In this document: in pieces, positions 8,026 through 17,019 of the stretch
Layout of the letters: each line of letters opens with the position of its first letter
Numbering within the stretch: position 1 is the stretch's first letter
From: Acidovorax sp. DW039
Lineage (GTDB): Bacteria > Pseudomonadota > Gammaproteobacteria > Burkholderiales > Burkholderiaceae_C
Length of the DNA: 64,000 bases
Assembly (NCBI RefSeq): GCF_037101375.1
Contig: NZ_AP029019.1
Coordinates: 1,178,001 to 1,242,000, forward strand
Direction of reading: 5' to 3'
Notes under the pieces: generated by a model
The model's input: only the letters and a program-made list of their open reading frames with translations
Told to the model about the DNA's origin: nothing
The model's database searches: none
Program-made: the position numbers and the translations under genes

Positions 8026-9072
8026 TCAGACTGGTGCTGCCGTTTCGGCTGGCGTTTGCACCCAGCTCGCATGGGCCTGCGCGGCGATGTCCAGCGAGCG
8101 CAGGCGCAGCGCCGGGTCGTACACATCAGACACCAGAATCAGCTCATCCGCCCCCGTCTCCTGGGCCAAGGCCATCAGCCCCTGGCGCACGGTGTCAGGC
8201 CCGCCAATCACCGCAGCGGCCAGAAAGTCGCCAATCGCTGCCCGCTCCTGGGGTTGCAGGCGGGCTGCGTAGTTCTCCACCGGAGGCTGCAGACTGATGC
8301 GGTTGCCGGTCAGGATGCCCAGCACCCGCTGGTAGGTGCTGCTGGCCAGATATTCCGCCTCGTCATCGGTGGGGGCGGCAATCAACGGCACGCCAATGGC
8401 CACGTAGGGCTTGGGCCACGCGGCAGAAGGGCGGTACAGGTTGCGGTAAAGGTCAATCGCCTGGTGCAAAAAGCGCGGTGCAAAGTGCGATGCAAAGGCG
8501 TAGGGCAGGCCGCGTTCGGCGGCAAGCTGCGCTGAAAACAGGCTGGAGCCCAGCAACCAGATCGGCACCTGGGTGCCCGCTCCGGGCATGGCTACCAGCC
8601 GCTGGCCGGGCTCCACCGGGCCCAGCAGGCGCTGCAACTCGGCCACATCTTGCGGAAAGTCGTCGGCCGTCTCCACCCGGCTGCGACGCAGGGCGCGCAT
8701 GGTGGTCGGGTCGGTGCCCGGTGCCCGGCCCAGCCCCAGGTCGATGCGGCCGGGGTACAGCTCGGCCAGGGTGCCAAAGGCTTCTGCCACCACCAAGGGC
8801 GCATGGTTGGGCAGCATCACGCCACCCGAGCCCACACGGATGCGCGACGTGGCCCCGGCAATATGGCCCACCAGCACTGCGGTGGCCGAGCTGGCAATGC
8901 CCGGCATGTTGTGGTGCTCTGCCAGCCAGTAGCGCACAAACCCCAGCGACTCTGCGTGCTGGGCGGTGCGCACGGCAATTTGGAGCGCATCGGCCACGGT
9001 ACCGCCTTCTCGTACGGCAACCAGGTCGAGCATGGACAGGTGGGGGCGGCGTGGAATGGAGTGGTCAGTCAT
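8026..9072 (-). CDS. LLM-class (luciferase-like) flavin-dependent oxidoreductase
   Basis: The 348-residue protein belongs to the bacterial-luciferase superfamily subgroup that includes YhbW/MsnO8-like enzymes, predicted to use FMNH2. Landmarks are [18 protein letters not shown] at the start, [17 protein letters not shown] (flavin-site histidines), [28 protein letters not shown], and [16 protein letters not shown]. The start was placed at ATG 9072, with ATG 9081 three codons upstream possible; neither has a strong Shine-Dalgarno. It is single-gene, convergent with the SDR. The reaction is unknown. Confidence 0.88.
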   Translation of the reverse strand: MTDHSIPRRPHLSMLDLVAVREGGTVADALQIAVRTAQHAESLGFVRYWLAEHHNMPGIASSATAVLVGHIAGATSRIRVGSGGVMLPNHAPLVVAEAFGTLAELYPGRIDLGLGRAPGTDPTTMRALRRSRVETADDFPQDVAELQRLLGPVEPGQRLVAMPGAGTQVPIWLLGSSLFSAQLAAERGLPYAFASHFAPRFLHQAIDLYRNLYRPSAAWPKPYVAIGVPLIAAPTDDEAEYLASSTYQRVLGILTGNRISLQPPVENYAARLQPQERAAIGDFLAAAVIGGPDTVRQGLMALAQETGADELILVSDVYDPALRLRSLDIAAQAHASWVQTPAETAAPV

Positions 9073-9418
9073 GCTGCACATTGTCTGCCCGTCGCTCACT
9101 GCCTGCACCCGTGCGGCCGGTGGCGTGGATGCAGCAAGGGTTGCTGTCGGCCGCCAGACGCCGGATGCGTTTTTTTGATAGCCAAAACCCGAATGTCGAT
9201 ACAAAATGTTTCTTGAGTTGGTTGACGATCTTTTCAAAGTGTCGACAGGGCCGCCAAGCTGGCGGGCGCCAGATGAGCGCGAAAGGCTCGGCCTGTGGCC
9301 CGCCGCGACAGTGCTCTGACCCTTGCCGACAGGCTGCCTGAGTCGCAAAAGAAGACCGACAACAGACCTTCGGGTGGACCGTCCACCTGAACTTTTTCCA
9401 ACCGATCTGAGGCAGTGC
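9073..9418. other. Intergenic region between divergent genes
   Basis: This 346-bp stretch separates the divergently transcribed oxidoreductase and CZB genes. It includes an AT-richer segment around 9165-9240 that may hold promoters. I found no convincing small gene, RNA or hairpin in it. Confidence 0.4.
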
Positions 9419-9904
9419 ATGGGCTTTTTCAGCCGTATCTTCAAAATCCGTGAGCAGGACCCCGACACCGTGGAGACCACATGGGCCATGGAGGACAACG
9501 GCAGCGAGCTGGTGCTGGACCCCGAATACGCGGCCATGCTGATGACCGAGCTGGATCTGGACTCTGCCATCACCAGCCACGAAGTCTGGCGCCAGCAGTT
9601 GGAAGACCTGGTGCATGGGCGCTCCACCGAAGTCGTGCATGCCGAGCCCATCTGCCAGGCAGACCGCTGTGATCTGGGCCGCTGGCTGGGCGGCACCGGC
9701 CGCCTGCGACTGGGGCACTTCCCGGCCTTCGAGATGCTGGTAGCCCGCCACCAGTACTTCCACCAGCAGGCCGCAGCCCTGGTGGAGCTGATGCAGGCGG
9801 GCGACCAGCCCAAAGCCCTGCAACTGTTCAACACCAGTTGCCGCCACGCATCCAACCAGGTGCTGCTCTTGCTCAAGGAACTCAAGCGCGGGCTGGGGCG
9901 CTGA
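9419..9904 (+). CDS. CZB-domain (chemoreceptor zinc-binding) protein
   Basis: The 161-residue soluble protein carries a C-terminal CZB domain that binds zinc through a conserved 3His/1Cys set: His54 (SHEVW), Cys84 (DRCDLGRWL), His111 and His115 (ARHQYFH). In chemoreceptors and diguanylate cyclases this domain senses zinc or oxidants such as hypochlorous acid. Here it stands alone with a short N-terminal extension, a stand-alone architecture known in Comamonadaceae. ATG 9419 is preceded by GAGG at 9409-9412. It likely signals through a partner protein that is not in the window. Confidence 0.85.
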   Translation: MGFFSRIFKIREQDPDTVETTWAMEDNGSELVLDPEYAAMLMTELDLDSAITSHEVWRQQLEDLVHGRSTEVVHAEPICQADRCDLGRWLGGTGRLRLGHFPAFEMLVARHQYFHQQAAALVELMQAGDQPKALQLFNTSCRHASNQVLLLLKELKRGLGR

Positions 9905-9915
9905 GGGCGGTGCGT

Positions 9916-9972
9916 GCTATCAATAAGTGAGCTGCTTGCGCTTATTGCATAAGCGCTGCAGACTATTTTGGG
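9916..9972. repeat. Short dispersed repeat (Comamonadaceae type), copy
   Basis: GCTATCAATAAGTGAGCTGC, TGCGCTTATTGCATAAGCGCT and GACTATTTTGGG. The same pattern (TAGCTGCnTGCGCTTnTTGnATAAGCGCT) recurs at 10549, 22724, 24014, 32332, 57511 and 60759. TGCGCTTA and TAAGCGC form the arms of a small hairpin. Confidence 0.8.
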
Positions 9973-9997
9973 CTAAAGCCTTTTTGTCTCTGCAGCT

Positions 9998-10546
9998 TCA
10001 ATAACTGCGCCCGCCCTTGTACATGGCGTGCTGGCGGCGGTTCAGTGAGGCCACCTCGCTCACACGGCCCATGGCTGCGCCTGCGTGGGCGTGGGTGATG
10101 GCCAGGCCCAGGCCGTCGGCTGCGTCGGTGCCGGGCAGGCCGGGCAGGTTGAGCAGGCGGCGCACCATCTCCTGCACCTGGCTCTTGGCGGCGCGGCCGT
10201 GGCCCACCACCGCCTTTTTCATCTGCAGCGCCGTGTATTCGGCCACGGGCAGATTGCTGGCCACCAGGGCCGTGATGGCTGCGCCCCGCGCCTGCCCCAG
10301 AAGCAGGGTGGATTGCGGGTTGACGTTGACGAACACGATCTCGACCGAGGCCACGTCGGGCTCGTAGCGGGCTGCTACTTCGGTGATGCCGTCAAACAAA
10401 ATCTTCAGCCGCCCAGGCAAATCGCCCAGGGCCAGCGTGGTGGTGCGGATGGTGCCGCTGGCCACGTAGCTGAGCTTGTGGCCTTCCACATCCACCACGC
10501 CAAAGCCGGTGGTCTGCAGTCCGGGGTCAATCCCTAAAATGCGCAT
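9998..10546 (-). CDS. ruvC: Crossover junction endodeoxyribonuclease RuvC
   Basis: The 182 residues are the normal RuvC length. It resolves Holliday junctions with RuvAB. The catalytic acidic residues are visible: Asp7 (LGIDPGL), Glu69 ([13 protein letters not shown]), and Asp141/Asp144 ([14 protein letters not shown]). The ATG at 10546 is preceded within 3 bp by a short dispersed repeat, so any ribosome binding site lies in repeat sequence and no strong one is seen. ruvA/ruvB are not adjacent, unlike in many genomes. The stop lies just beyond another repeat copy, so the gene is bracketed by two copies. Confidence 0.97.
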   Translation of the reverse strand: MRILGIDPGLQTTGFGVVDVEGHKLSYVASGTIRTTTLALGDLPGRLKILFDGITEVAARYEPDVASVEIVFVNVNPQSTLLLGQARGAAITALVASNLPVAEYTALQMKKAVVGHGRAAKSQVQEMVRRLLNLPGLPGTDAADGLGLAITHAHAGAAMGRVSEVASLNRRQHAMYKGGRSY

Positions 10547-10548
10547 TT

Positions 10549-10604
10549 GCTATTGAATTGGTAGCTGCCTGCGCTTATCCATCAAGCGCTAGCGGCCTAT
10601 TTTG
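10549..10604. repeat. Short dispersed repeat, copy
   Basis: GCTATTGAATTGGTAGCTGC then CTGCGCTTATCCATCAAGCGCT and a CTATTTTG end. It fills the whole gap between ruvC and the cdsA-like gene. Confidence 0.8.
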
Positions 10605-10605
10605 C

Positions 10606-11598
10606 TTAAAGTCCGAAATACCAGCGTGCCGAGTGGAAGAACACCGGCGCGGCAAAGCACAGCGAATCTACCCGGTCCAGCAGGCCGCCCGCTCCGGTGA
10701 CTGACATGCCCTGCATGCCCCAGCTTGTCACGCCCCGGTCGCGCTTGAGGGCCTTCATCACCAGATGTCCGAGGCTGCCCGCAAAGCAGGCCAGCAGGGC
10801 CATGCCCAGCGCTTGCCCCGGCTTGAACGGCGTGATGAACGAGAGCAAGCCACCCACCAGCCCCCCCGTTGCCACGCCCGCCAGCCAGCTGGCCCACTGA
10901 AAGCTCTGACTCACCTGCGGGGCCACCGGTTTGTGCGGAAAGCGCCGCCCCAGCAGGTGCTGCACCAGCATGCAGGTCTGCACCACAAACACCAGGAAGA
11001 AGACGAGGAAAGCCCCCTTTTCGCGGTAGCCCGGAAAGTCCAGCAACAGCAGCGCAGGCACATGGCTCATGCCATACACGCAGACCATGATGCCCCACTG
11101 GAGCTTGGCGTTGCGCTCCAGAAAACGCTCCGGGTCATTGGCCAGCGCACTCACCACCGGCAGCGCCAAAAACACATACACCGGGATGAACACCGTGAAC
11201 AGGTCAAACATCTTGCTGCCCACGATGATGAACTGCAGCGGCAGCACCACAAAGAAGGCCAGCACCAGACTGCGGTGGTCCCCCCGCCGCGTGGGCGACA
11301 GCGTGATGAACTCCCGCAGCGCAAAAAAGCCCACGATGGCAAACAGCACCGTGGCCACCGTATCGCCCAGCGCCCAGCCGATCCAGAACACCGTGGCCAT
11401 CACCCACGAGGTTTTCAGCAGGCCCCAAAAGCGCTTGACCTCCTGCGTGTGTGCATCGGCCAACGGGTCGTCCGTGGCGTGTTCGCGCAGCGAGCGCACA
11501 AAGCCCCATACCGTGGCCAGCGACAAAACCCCGAACACCACGATGAACAAGGCACCGATCTGCTGCGAGGGGGTGAGATTGCGCAAAAAACTGTTCAT
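10606..11598 (-). CDS. Phosphatidate cytidylyltransferase family protein (CdsA-like)
   Basis: A 330-residue polytopic membrane protein with about eight hydrophobic segments. Near the C-terminus is the CTP-transferase signature: GSLGHLVMKALKRDRGVTSW then GAGGLLDRVDSLCFAAPVFF, matching the family pattern ending in DRxDS. The reaction is CTP plus phosphatidate to CDP-diacylglycerol. It starts 4 nt after the acyltransferase stop, so the two form an operon that could make phosphatidate and activate it. Members of this length paired with an acyltransferase are often a second, non-essential copy distinct from the cdsA beside dxr. That is inference here. Confidence 0.88.
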   Translation of the reverse strand: MNSFLRNLTPSQQIGALFIVVFGVLSLATVWGFVRSLREHATDDPLADAHTQEVKRFWGLLKTSWVMATVFWIGWALGDTVATVLFAIVGFFALREFITLSPTRRGDHRSLVLAFFVVLPLQFIIVGSKMFDLFTVFIPVYVFLALPVVSALANDPERFLERNAKLQWGIMVCVYGMSHVPALLLLDFPGYREKGAFLVFFLVFVVQTCMLVQHLLGRRFPHKPVAPQVSQSFQWASWLAGVATGGLVGGLLSFITPFKPGQALGMALLACFAGSLGHLVMKALKRDRGVTSWGMQGMSVTGAGGLLDRVDSLCFAAPVFFHSARWYFGL

Positions 11599-11602
11599 GG
11601 GG

Positions 11603-12376
11603 TCACACCTCGCGCAGGGCCATCACCGCGCGGCGGGCGCGGTCCAGAAACGGTCTGCGCTCCTCACCGGGCTGCAGGGCAATCGGCGCACCGAAGGTGA
11701 CCGAGCACAGGATGGGCACAGGCACCACCTCCCCCTTGGGCATGACCCGCTGCACGTTGTTGATCCATGCGGGCACCAGCACCACGTTCGGGAACATCTG
11801 CGCCAGCTTGTACAGGCCCGACTTGAACGGCTGGGGCTCATCGCCATGGCCGCGCGTGCCTTCGGGGAAGATCACGATCGAATCCCCACTCTCCAGCGCC
11901 CGCACCAGCGGCGTCAGCGGGTCGTTCTCGGGCAGGGCCGCACGCAGCGCCTCGGGGCTGGGCGGCGGCGGTGCAGCGTCTGGTGCGGGGTCTGGTGCGG
12001 GGTCAGGCCCACCCGCCATGGCGGTTTCCGGCTCGGGTGATGGGGGTAATGCAGGTGCTTCGGGGGGTGTTTGTGCCGCAGCAGGCCGCGCTGCACCTGC
12101 TTGCCGGTCCACATACACCGCGTTGAACACGGCTGTGGTAATCCACTGCTTGAACGGCGTCTTGGTCCAATAGTCCTTGGCGGCAATCGGGCGGGTAATG
12201 CTGCGCAACTCCTCCGGCAACGCCGCCCAGATCAGCACCATGTCGGCATGGCTCTGGTGGTTGGCAAAGTAGATGCGCTGCTCTGCCTTGGGCGGGCAGC
12301 CATACCAGCGGGCCTGCGAGCCGGTCAGAAACCGCACCACGCCCAGCAGGAAGTAACTCATTAACTTGGCAAGCAT
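11603..12376 (-). CDS. Lysophospholipid / 1-acylglycerol-3-phosphate acyltransferase with Pro/Ala-rich insert
   Basis: ATG 12376 gives 257 aa. The PlsC-type motifs are present: NHQSHAD (catalytic His/Asp) around residue 40 and FPEGTR around residue 175. An N-terminal hydrophobic segment (LMSYFLLGVVRFL) suggests membrane association. Between the two motifs lies a low-complexity segment of about 45 residues made of Pro, Ala, Glu and Asp, absent from ordinary PlsC proteins; in DNA it contains the short tandem unit tctggtgcgggg twice. Its strand and 4-nt gap make it the first gene of an operon with the cdsA-like gene. Confidence 0.85.
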   Translation of the reverse strand: MLAKLMSYFLLGVVRFLTGSQARWYGCPPKAEQRIYFANHQSHADMVLIWAALPEELRSITRPIAAKDYWTKTPFKQWITTAVFNAVYVDRQAGAARPAAAQTPPEAPALPPSPEPETAMAGGPDPAPDPAPDAAPPPPSPEALRAALPENDPLTPLVRALESGDSIVIFPEGTRGHGDEPQPFKSGLYKLAQMFPNVVLVPAWINNVQRVMPKGEVVPVPILCSVTFGAPIALQPGEERRPFLDRARRAVMALREV

Positions 12377-12695
12377 GGCGGGGATGATACGGGGCAGGAG
12401 CGCAGCCGCTTTGAATGCAGGGCGGTGCCGTTGAGGTGCAAGCGGATGGCCGCGCGGCGATGGGTTAGAGCAGCTTGGCGCGCGGCACACCGGACCGCAA
12501 AAGTCTCGGCGTGCCTGTGGCGTCAACGCCATGGGTAGCGCAGACATTCTTTTCCGCATGGATGCTGATGGTGACAATGGCAGTCATGCGTTTCCCCTTC
12601 CCTCCAACCAGCGAGATGCCTTTGAACAGGTTCTTATGCCGCAAATGCGCGGGGCACTGGCGCGTGGAAGGCCCTTTCAGTCGTTACCTGTCGAG
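12377..12695. other. Intergenic region, no supported gene
   Basis: Open frames run through it on both strands, but none shows a recognisable domain. The frame upstream of the 12696 start could extend that gene by 55 residues (GTG/ATG at 12531), and I cannot exclude this. Nothing else stands out. Confidence 0.35.
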
Positions 12696-13094
12696 ATGAA
12701 CATGAGCCAATTTCCCGTCGCCGTAGATCCGGAACTTGTGGGCGAGTACCCAGCCTTAAGCCAGTCAGGCGGGGGTTACTTCTTTGACGAGGTGCTGGAG
12801 TATCGGGTCTGGTGTCATCCAGAGCAGGGTGCCCCGGATGAAGGTGCAGGAGACGATTACTACTATGCCTTCAGCACGTACGAAGAGGCGCTGACCTTTT
12901 CGCAAGACACTCCAGGCTCCGAGGAACCCTTGGCGCTCATCCGCCAGCGGGAATGGATTAACGAGCCTAGTCCCGGTACCCTGCTCCATGAAAAAGGAGA
13001 GCGCATTACGGAGTGGTGCGTGGAATGGCTGGAGTCCGGTCCTCGCCGCGAGGGCGAAATTCAGGCCTTCATTGCGGCAGGCGGTAATGTCTGA
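12696..13094 (+). CDS. Hypothetical acidic protein
   Basis: From ATG 12696 (ATG 12702 is two codons later) the product is 132 aa, acidic and soluble. It has the motif SQSGGGYFFDEVLEYRVWCH, then EGAGDDYYYAFSTYEEA, and a conserved-looking end ERITEWCVEWLESG. The composition, with clustered Asp/Glu/Tyr/Trp and no signal peptide, suggests a compact cytoplasmic domain. I recall similar stand-alone proteins in proteobacteria but no function. It lies directly upstream of a decayed transposase. No operon partner is visible. Confidence 0.65.
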   Translation: MNMSQFPVAVDPELVGEYPALSQSGGGYFFDEVLEYRVWCHPEQGAPDEGAGDDYYYAFSTYEEALTFSQDTPGSEEPLALIRQREWINEPSPGTLLHEKGERITEWCVEWLESGPRREGEIQAFIAAGGNV

Positions 13095-13259
13095 CAACTT
13101 GGTCGAGCGGACGCCAACAAAGCCCATGGCTTCGCCATTTTCATGAGCTTTTGTGGTGCTCTTCACTCGCTGCGCTCCTTCCGGTGCCGCTGACCTAGGG
13201 CGTTGAGGCTGTAGAAAACTGGAACAGCACTTGCGCTCTCCCCAAGGAGACAGCAAACC

Positions 13260-13630
13260 ATGGCCCGCTACAAACCTCAAGAGTGCAACAGCCTGCCGCT
13301 GCCCGTGGTCCTGTCTGAGCAAATCACCCCCGGCAGCTTTGCCTTCGTGCTGAACTATTAGGTCGATCACGAACTGGACCTTGTACCGCTGGGTACGCGT
13401 TTCAAAAACGGTGAGACTGGTGCCAGCGCCTACGACCCACGCATCATGATCGATATCGTGCTGCTGGCCTACAGCCAGTGCCTGATCTACTGCCGGGTGA
13501 TTGAGCGAGCCCCTGTGCGCACAACATTCGGTTCATCGCCATCGATGGCGTCGAACTGCCCAGTAACGCCAGCAAAGAACGCAGTGCCAACCAGATCATT
13601 ATTGCCGCAGATACACAACAACTGCGCTGA
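13260..13630 (+). pseudogene. Decayed transposase fragment (IS1182-like)
   Basis: From ATG 13260 the frame reads MARYKPQECNSLPLPVVLSE and on to FAFVLNY, then hits TAG (13360-13362) and continues VDHELDLVPLGTRFKNGETG through DPRIMIDIVLLAYSQCLI. After a frame change comes FIAIDGVELPSNASKERSAN, then a stop. This is the N-terminal domain of an IS1182-type transposase with an in-frame stop, a frameshift and an internal deletion; the catalytic DDE part is missing. It cannot encode an active enzyme. No intact terminal inverted repeats were found. Confidence 0.75.
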
Positions 13631-13785
13631 AACTTCAAACAGGCAGAAACTGCGGCACACTTGCCCATGAACGTCAAGGCTGTGAGCATCCCCGTGTGTG
13701 ATGCGCATAGCGATGCGGGAGCTTGCACTACTGAGTCGGCATCAACTAACTTGAATGCGTGTATGCGGGTCGAAGCGCCGCATGA

Positions 13786-13811
13786 GGCTTCGACAGGCTC
13801 AGCCCGAATGG
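13786..13811. repeat. Dispersed extragenic motif (GGCTTCGACAGGCTCAGCCC type)
   Basis: The block GGCTTCGACAGGCTCAGCCC followed by GAATGG recurs in the opposite orientation at 55416-55442. This sequence is a common intergenic repeat in betaproteobacterial genomes. Confidence 0.6.
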
Positions 13812-13889
13812 TGGATTCACGTTCAAAGGTGCTGACTCAATGAACAAGTTTTTTACAGGCTCGTGAGGCCTCACAACACCCATCCCGCT

Positions 13890-14387
13890 ATGACCACCAC
13901 CATCTCCGAAGGCTATATCCCAGGCTGTATCGGGCGCATTGCTCAACTCCATGCCAACTACTACTCCGTCTCTAATGGTTTTGGTGTCGCCTTCGAGGCA
14001 AAGGTAGCGCGAGAACTCGCGGACTTCTGTCAAAACTATCAAGCCGGTCGCGATGGAATTTGGCTCGTACAGCGCAATGGCAGTATTGAAGGATCAGTCA
14101 TCATTGACGGTACTCACGCAAGTACATCTGGCGCTCACCTGCGGTGGTTTATCACCACCGAGGCAATAAGGGGTCAAGGGCATGGTGGCCAACTTTTGAC
14201 AAAGGCAGTGGAGTTTGCGGAAATGTGCGGGTACCGCAAGACCTTCCTTTGGACTTTTTCTGGCCTGGATGCCGCAAGGCATCTATACGAGTCACACAAT
14301 TTCCAACTCGTCCACGAGAGTCCTGGAAGCCAATGGGGATCAGTGGTCACCGAACAACGATTCGAGCGCTGCTCTAAGAGCGGCTAA
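13890..14387 (+). CDS. GNAT-family N-acetyltransferase
   Basis: ATG 13890 gives 165 aa (a GTG at 13863 would add 9). The GNAT acetyl-CoA motif A is visible as RWFITTEAIRGQGHGGQLL (R/QxxGxG/A type), followed by FLWTFSGLDAARHLYESHNF, the usual motif B with the Tyr-Glu-x-x-Asn-Phe end. The N-terminal part resembles acetyltransferases often fused to or near MarR regulators. Substrate is unknown. The last codons and the TAA stop lie inside a dispersed palindrome, so the C-terminal Lys-Ser-Gly is encoded by repeat sequence. Confidence 0.82.
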   Translation: MTTTISEGYIPGCIGRIAQLHANYYSVSNGFGVAFEAKVARELADFCQNYQAGRDGIWLVQRNGSIEGSVIIDGTHASTSGAHLRWFITTEAIRGQGHGGQLLTKAVEFAEMCGYRKTFLWTFSGLDAARHLYESHNFQLVHESPGSQWGSVVTEQRFERCSKSG

Positions 14388-14490
14388 CAAAATACTCCTG
14401 GCGTCGTTGTTCCGCCTTGCCGTACCGCTCGTACTACCTCCGAAGCACCGCCTAGCCAGGGTCGCTTTGCTAGGTTGTGTGAGCTGCTCT
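14377..14490. repeat. Dispersed ~110-bp imperfect palindrome, copy 3 (overlaps a CDS end)
   Basis: AGAGCGGCTAACAAAAT to GGTTGTGTGAGCTGCTCT. More diverged in the loop than the other copies. It supplies the stop codon of the GNAT gene. Confidence 0.85.
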
Positions 14491-14833
14491 AACTCTTCGT
14501 GCTGGACTTCCCCGCCACAGCAAGAGTCTGATCGATAGAGTGCAGAGGGTAGAGCGTCTGCAGCCGTGTATCCGGCATCTGTTGTGGGATCGTGAATATC
14601 CCGTGATGCCACAAGAATCTGCTTCACCGCTTCGCCACACATTGCAAGCAGCAGGTACGGGCAAAAGCTCTGCATGCTTGCTCCGCCGCGCGGTTGCATA
14701 AAATTCGCCCTTTGTTTTGCGACGGATGCCCTGGCCCCTGCGGACTGCGCTGTCGCCCCGCGTGTGTCATCTGCGCGGGCTTTGGGTCTGCGTGCGCGGG
14801 CCGTCTTTCCTTTCCCTTTTTTCTTATCGATCC
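14491..14833. other. Intergenic region upstream of cyanophycinase
   Basis: No confident gene. On the minus strand a short frame (MQSFCPYLLLAMCGEAVKQI and onward, start near 14676) runs into the palindromic repeat and lacks homology that I recognise. The stretch around 14700-14830 has the GC-skewed look of an untranslated leader and should hold the cyanophycinase promoter. Confidence 0.35.
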
Positions 14834-15979
14834 ATGTTTCGATACGTTCAGTCATTGCTGCGTGGGTGCTGGTCTGGTTCTGGGGGGCTCCTTGGCATGA
14901 GATACGCCGGGGCGTTATGGATGATGGTGGGCATGGCGCATGCCCAGACGCCGCCTGTGCCCCAGGGCGTCTTCGGGCCGATGCCGCCCAAGGCCGTGGT
15001 ACCGGCAGAGGCGGCCCCTGCAACGCCTGCGCTCCCCACGGCGCAAACCATGCTGATGGGACCACCTGCACCGCAGGCTGGCAATGCCAACGCTCCGAAT
15101 ACTCCAAACGCCGCCAGTGCCACCGCCAACGCCGGGAGACTCTCTGCCGCCCTGCGTTTGTTCATGCGCCCACAGGGGCATTTGCTGATCGTGGGCGGTG
15201 GGGAGACTCCGGTCAGCGTGCAGAAGCGCTTTGTGGCCTTGGCAGGGGCTGAGAAGGCGCGCATTGCCGTGTTCCCCATGGCCAGTTCCAAGTCGGACGA
15301 GGAGGCTTTGGAGGTGGCCCGCGACTTTGCCCGGCTGGGGGCGGATGTGCAGGTGCTGGATATTCGCCCTGGCGAGGCCAACAGTGCGGCGGTGGTGCAG
15401 GCGCTGGAAGGCTTCAGTGGTTTCTGGTTCTCGGGTGGCGATCAGTCGCGCCTGTCCAACCTGCTGGTGGGCACACGCGCCCTGCAGACCATTGAGGCGC
15501 GCTACCTGAACGGGGCTGTGGTGGGCGGAACGTCTGCCGGTGCATCGGTGATGAGCCGGTTGATGTTGACGGGCAAATGGCGCACCCCGCGCAATTCCGA
15601 GGAAGAGGAACAGATCAACATTGCCCGCGGCATGAAGGAACTGGCCCCGGGGTTCGGCCTGTTTCGCGGGGCGATTGTGGACCAGCACTTCATGCACCGC
15701 GCCCGCTACAACCGCCTCATCAGCGCCGTGCTGGACCACCCCCAGCTCATTGGCGTGGGCATTGATGAAGAAACGGCCTTGCTGGTGCGCCCCGATGGCA
15801 TGTGGGAGGTGCTGGGCAACTACTACGTCAAGATTTTTGATGCCCGCCGTGCGCAGATCGTGGACGACGATGGCCCCATGGCCAAGGCGGCCGACATCCG
15901 CATGCATGTGCTGCCCGATGGAAGCTTGTTCGACCCGCAGCGGCGCAGGGTGACGTTCCAGGAAGTGCATATCCCCTGA
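14834..15979 (+). CDS. cphB: Cyanophycinase, probably exported
   Basis: The protein belongs to peptidase family S51; it hydrolyses cyanophycin to beta-Asp-Arg dipeptides. Visible landmarks from ATG 14834 (381 aa) are GHLLIVGGGE (115-124), GGDQSRL (201-207), the nucleophile elbow GGTSAGAS with Ser234, and IVDQHFMHRARYNRL (281-295). The first 37 residues contain a hydrophobic run ending MVGMAHAQ, a plausible signal peptide, followed by a 70-residue Pro/Ala linker, so it resembles the exported CphE/CphI-like type more than the classical cytoplasmic CphB. ATG 14897 is an alternative start that would give a compact signal peptide. It is 12 kb from cphA rather than adjacent. The symbol is for the family. 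Confidence 0.85.
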   Translation: MFRYVQSLLRGCWSGSGGLLGMRYAGALWMMVGMAHAQTPPVPQGVFGPMPPKAVVPAEAAPATPALPTAQTMLMGPPAPQAGNANAPNTPNAASATANAGRLSAALRLFMRPQGHLLIVGGGETPVSVQKRFVALAGAEKARIAVFPMASSKSDEEALEVARDFARLGADVQVLDIRPGEANSAAVVQALEGFSGFWFSGGDQSRLSNLLVGTRALQTIEARYLNGAVVGGTSAGASVMSRLMLTGKWRTPRNSEEEEQINIARGMKELAPGFGLFRGAIVDQHFMHRARYNRLISAVLDHPQLIGVGIDEETALLVRPDGMWEVLGNYYVKIFDARRAQIVDDDGPMAKAADIRMHVLPDGSLFDPQRRRVTFQEVHIP

Positions 15980-16039
15980 CGTTCATGTGAAGGCGATGGG
16001 CTGCGAGCCCGGCCAATCTGCCAGCCCGTGCCCGTGGCA

Positions 16040-16951
16040 TCAAACCCAGAGCCTGTATGCCCAGAACGCCTCGTCGCGCAGGATGCCTTCGTACAAAGCC
16101 TGGGGCGAGAACCCCGTGATGCGGCGGGTGACCCGGCACAGGTGCGACTGGTCTGCAAAACCCGCGCTGGCTGCCACCCCGGCCCATGACACCGTTCCCT
16201 GGTCGACGTGCGCCGTCAGCGCATCAAAGAATGCCTGCTCTGACTTGCCCATGCCACGCAGCTCCCGCATGGGCAGCCCAGCCCAGCGTTTGATGCGCCG
16301 CTCCAGCTGGCGCAGGCTGCGCCCGGGGGCAGACAGTGCGGCCCGCTGTGCCAGGTGCTGGGCCCAGTCGCTATAGCTGCGCCCGGGGCCAGGCTGCTCG
16401 GGGCGGCAGGCTTCCCAGCGGGGTTCCAGAAAATCCTCCAGGCATGCCAGACGGCGGGCATTGTCGGGCTGTGCCTGCACAGCCGCCAGCATGGGATGCC
16501 AGTCGGCGGGCAGCGCAGCCTGGGCATCGACCACACAGTTGGTCAGCGCTTCGGGCTCCAGCCCCGTCAGCAGGTGCAGTGCGTCCGGCTGCATCAGCAC
16601 CATCAGGCCCTCGGTGGGCTCGGGGCACCAGCTGGTGCTGGGCACGGTTTGGGGGCCGGTCAGCACCCAGCGGCCCGGCATGGGAAGGCGTTCGCAACCC
16701 AGGTGCCCCACACCACCCGTGGTGCGGGGCACCAGAGTCTCGCTGTAGCCGGTAAACCACCAGCTCAGGCTGCACAAGGGCGAGGCTGGAAAGTGGTTGA
16801 GGCGTTGTGCATCCGCCAACCGGTACCCCACGGTATTGCGCACGATGGATGCGCGAAGGCAGTGCGTCAGTGACGCACGGGGCAACCAGAGCTGACCCGA
16901 TGGAATCAGCCCCGAAGGGTGCTCTGCAGACAGGGGTGCCAAAGTTGCCAT
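16040..16951 (-). CDS. AraC-family transcriptional regulator
   Basis: ATG 16951 gives 303 aa. The C-terminal 100 residues carry the AraC double helix-turn-helix: RSLRQLERRIKRWAGLPMRE (first HTH) and SWAGVAASAGFADQSHLCRV then TGFSPQALYEG (second HTH). The N-terminal domain is less conserved and probably binds a ligand. The gene is divergent from the cytochrome P450 with 68 bp between the start codons, so control of the P450 is a reasonable guess. No operator repeat was identified. Confidence 0.85.
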   Translation of the reverse strand: MATLAPLSAEHPSGLIPSGQLWLPRASLTHCLRASIVRNTVGYRLADAQRLNHFPASPLCSLSWWFTGYSETLVPRTTGGVGHLGCERLPMPGRWVLTGPQTVPSTSWCPEPTEGLMVLMQPDALHLLTGLEPEALTNCVVDAQAALPADWHPMLAAVQAQPDNARRLACLEDFLEPRWEACRPEQPGPGRSYSDWAQHLAQRAALSAPGRSLRQLERRIKRWAGLPMRELRGMGKSEQAFFDALTAHVDQGTVSWAGVAASAGFADQSHLCRVTRRITGFSPQALYEGILRDEAFWAYRLWV

Positions 16952-17019
16952 GGTGGGGCAGTGTAGCGAGGGGCGCGTGTCGATTTCGTTCAATACACAG
17001 CGCAACTTTGCGGGCCACG

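Noticed and set aside
8026..9885. A single 619-codon frame from the oxidoreductase up through the CZB gene
   Set aside because: The luciferase-like homology begins at about 9072; the upstream part is antisense to the CZB gene, which has its own zinc ligands and start.
13786..13811. Considered as a transcription terminator or operator
   Set aside because: The same block occurs at 55416 in a different context and has no T-run; it fits a dispersed extragenic repeat better.
14340..15107. Minus-strand frame including MQSFCPYLLLAMCGEAVKQI upstream of the cyanophycinase
   Set aside because: Its C-terminal part is encoded by the dispersed palindrome and its N-terminal part is antisense to the signal region of cyanophycinase. 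A small real gene at 14491-14676 cannot be fully excluded.
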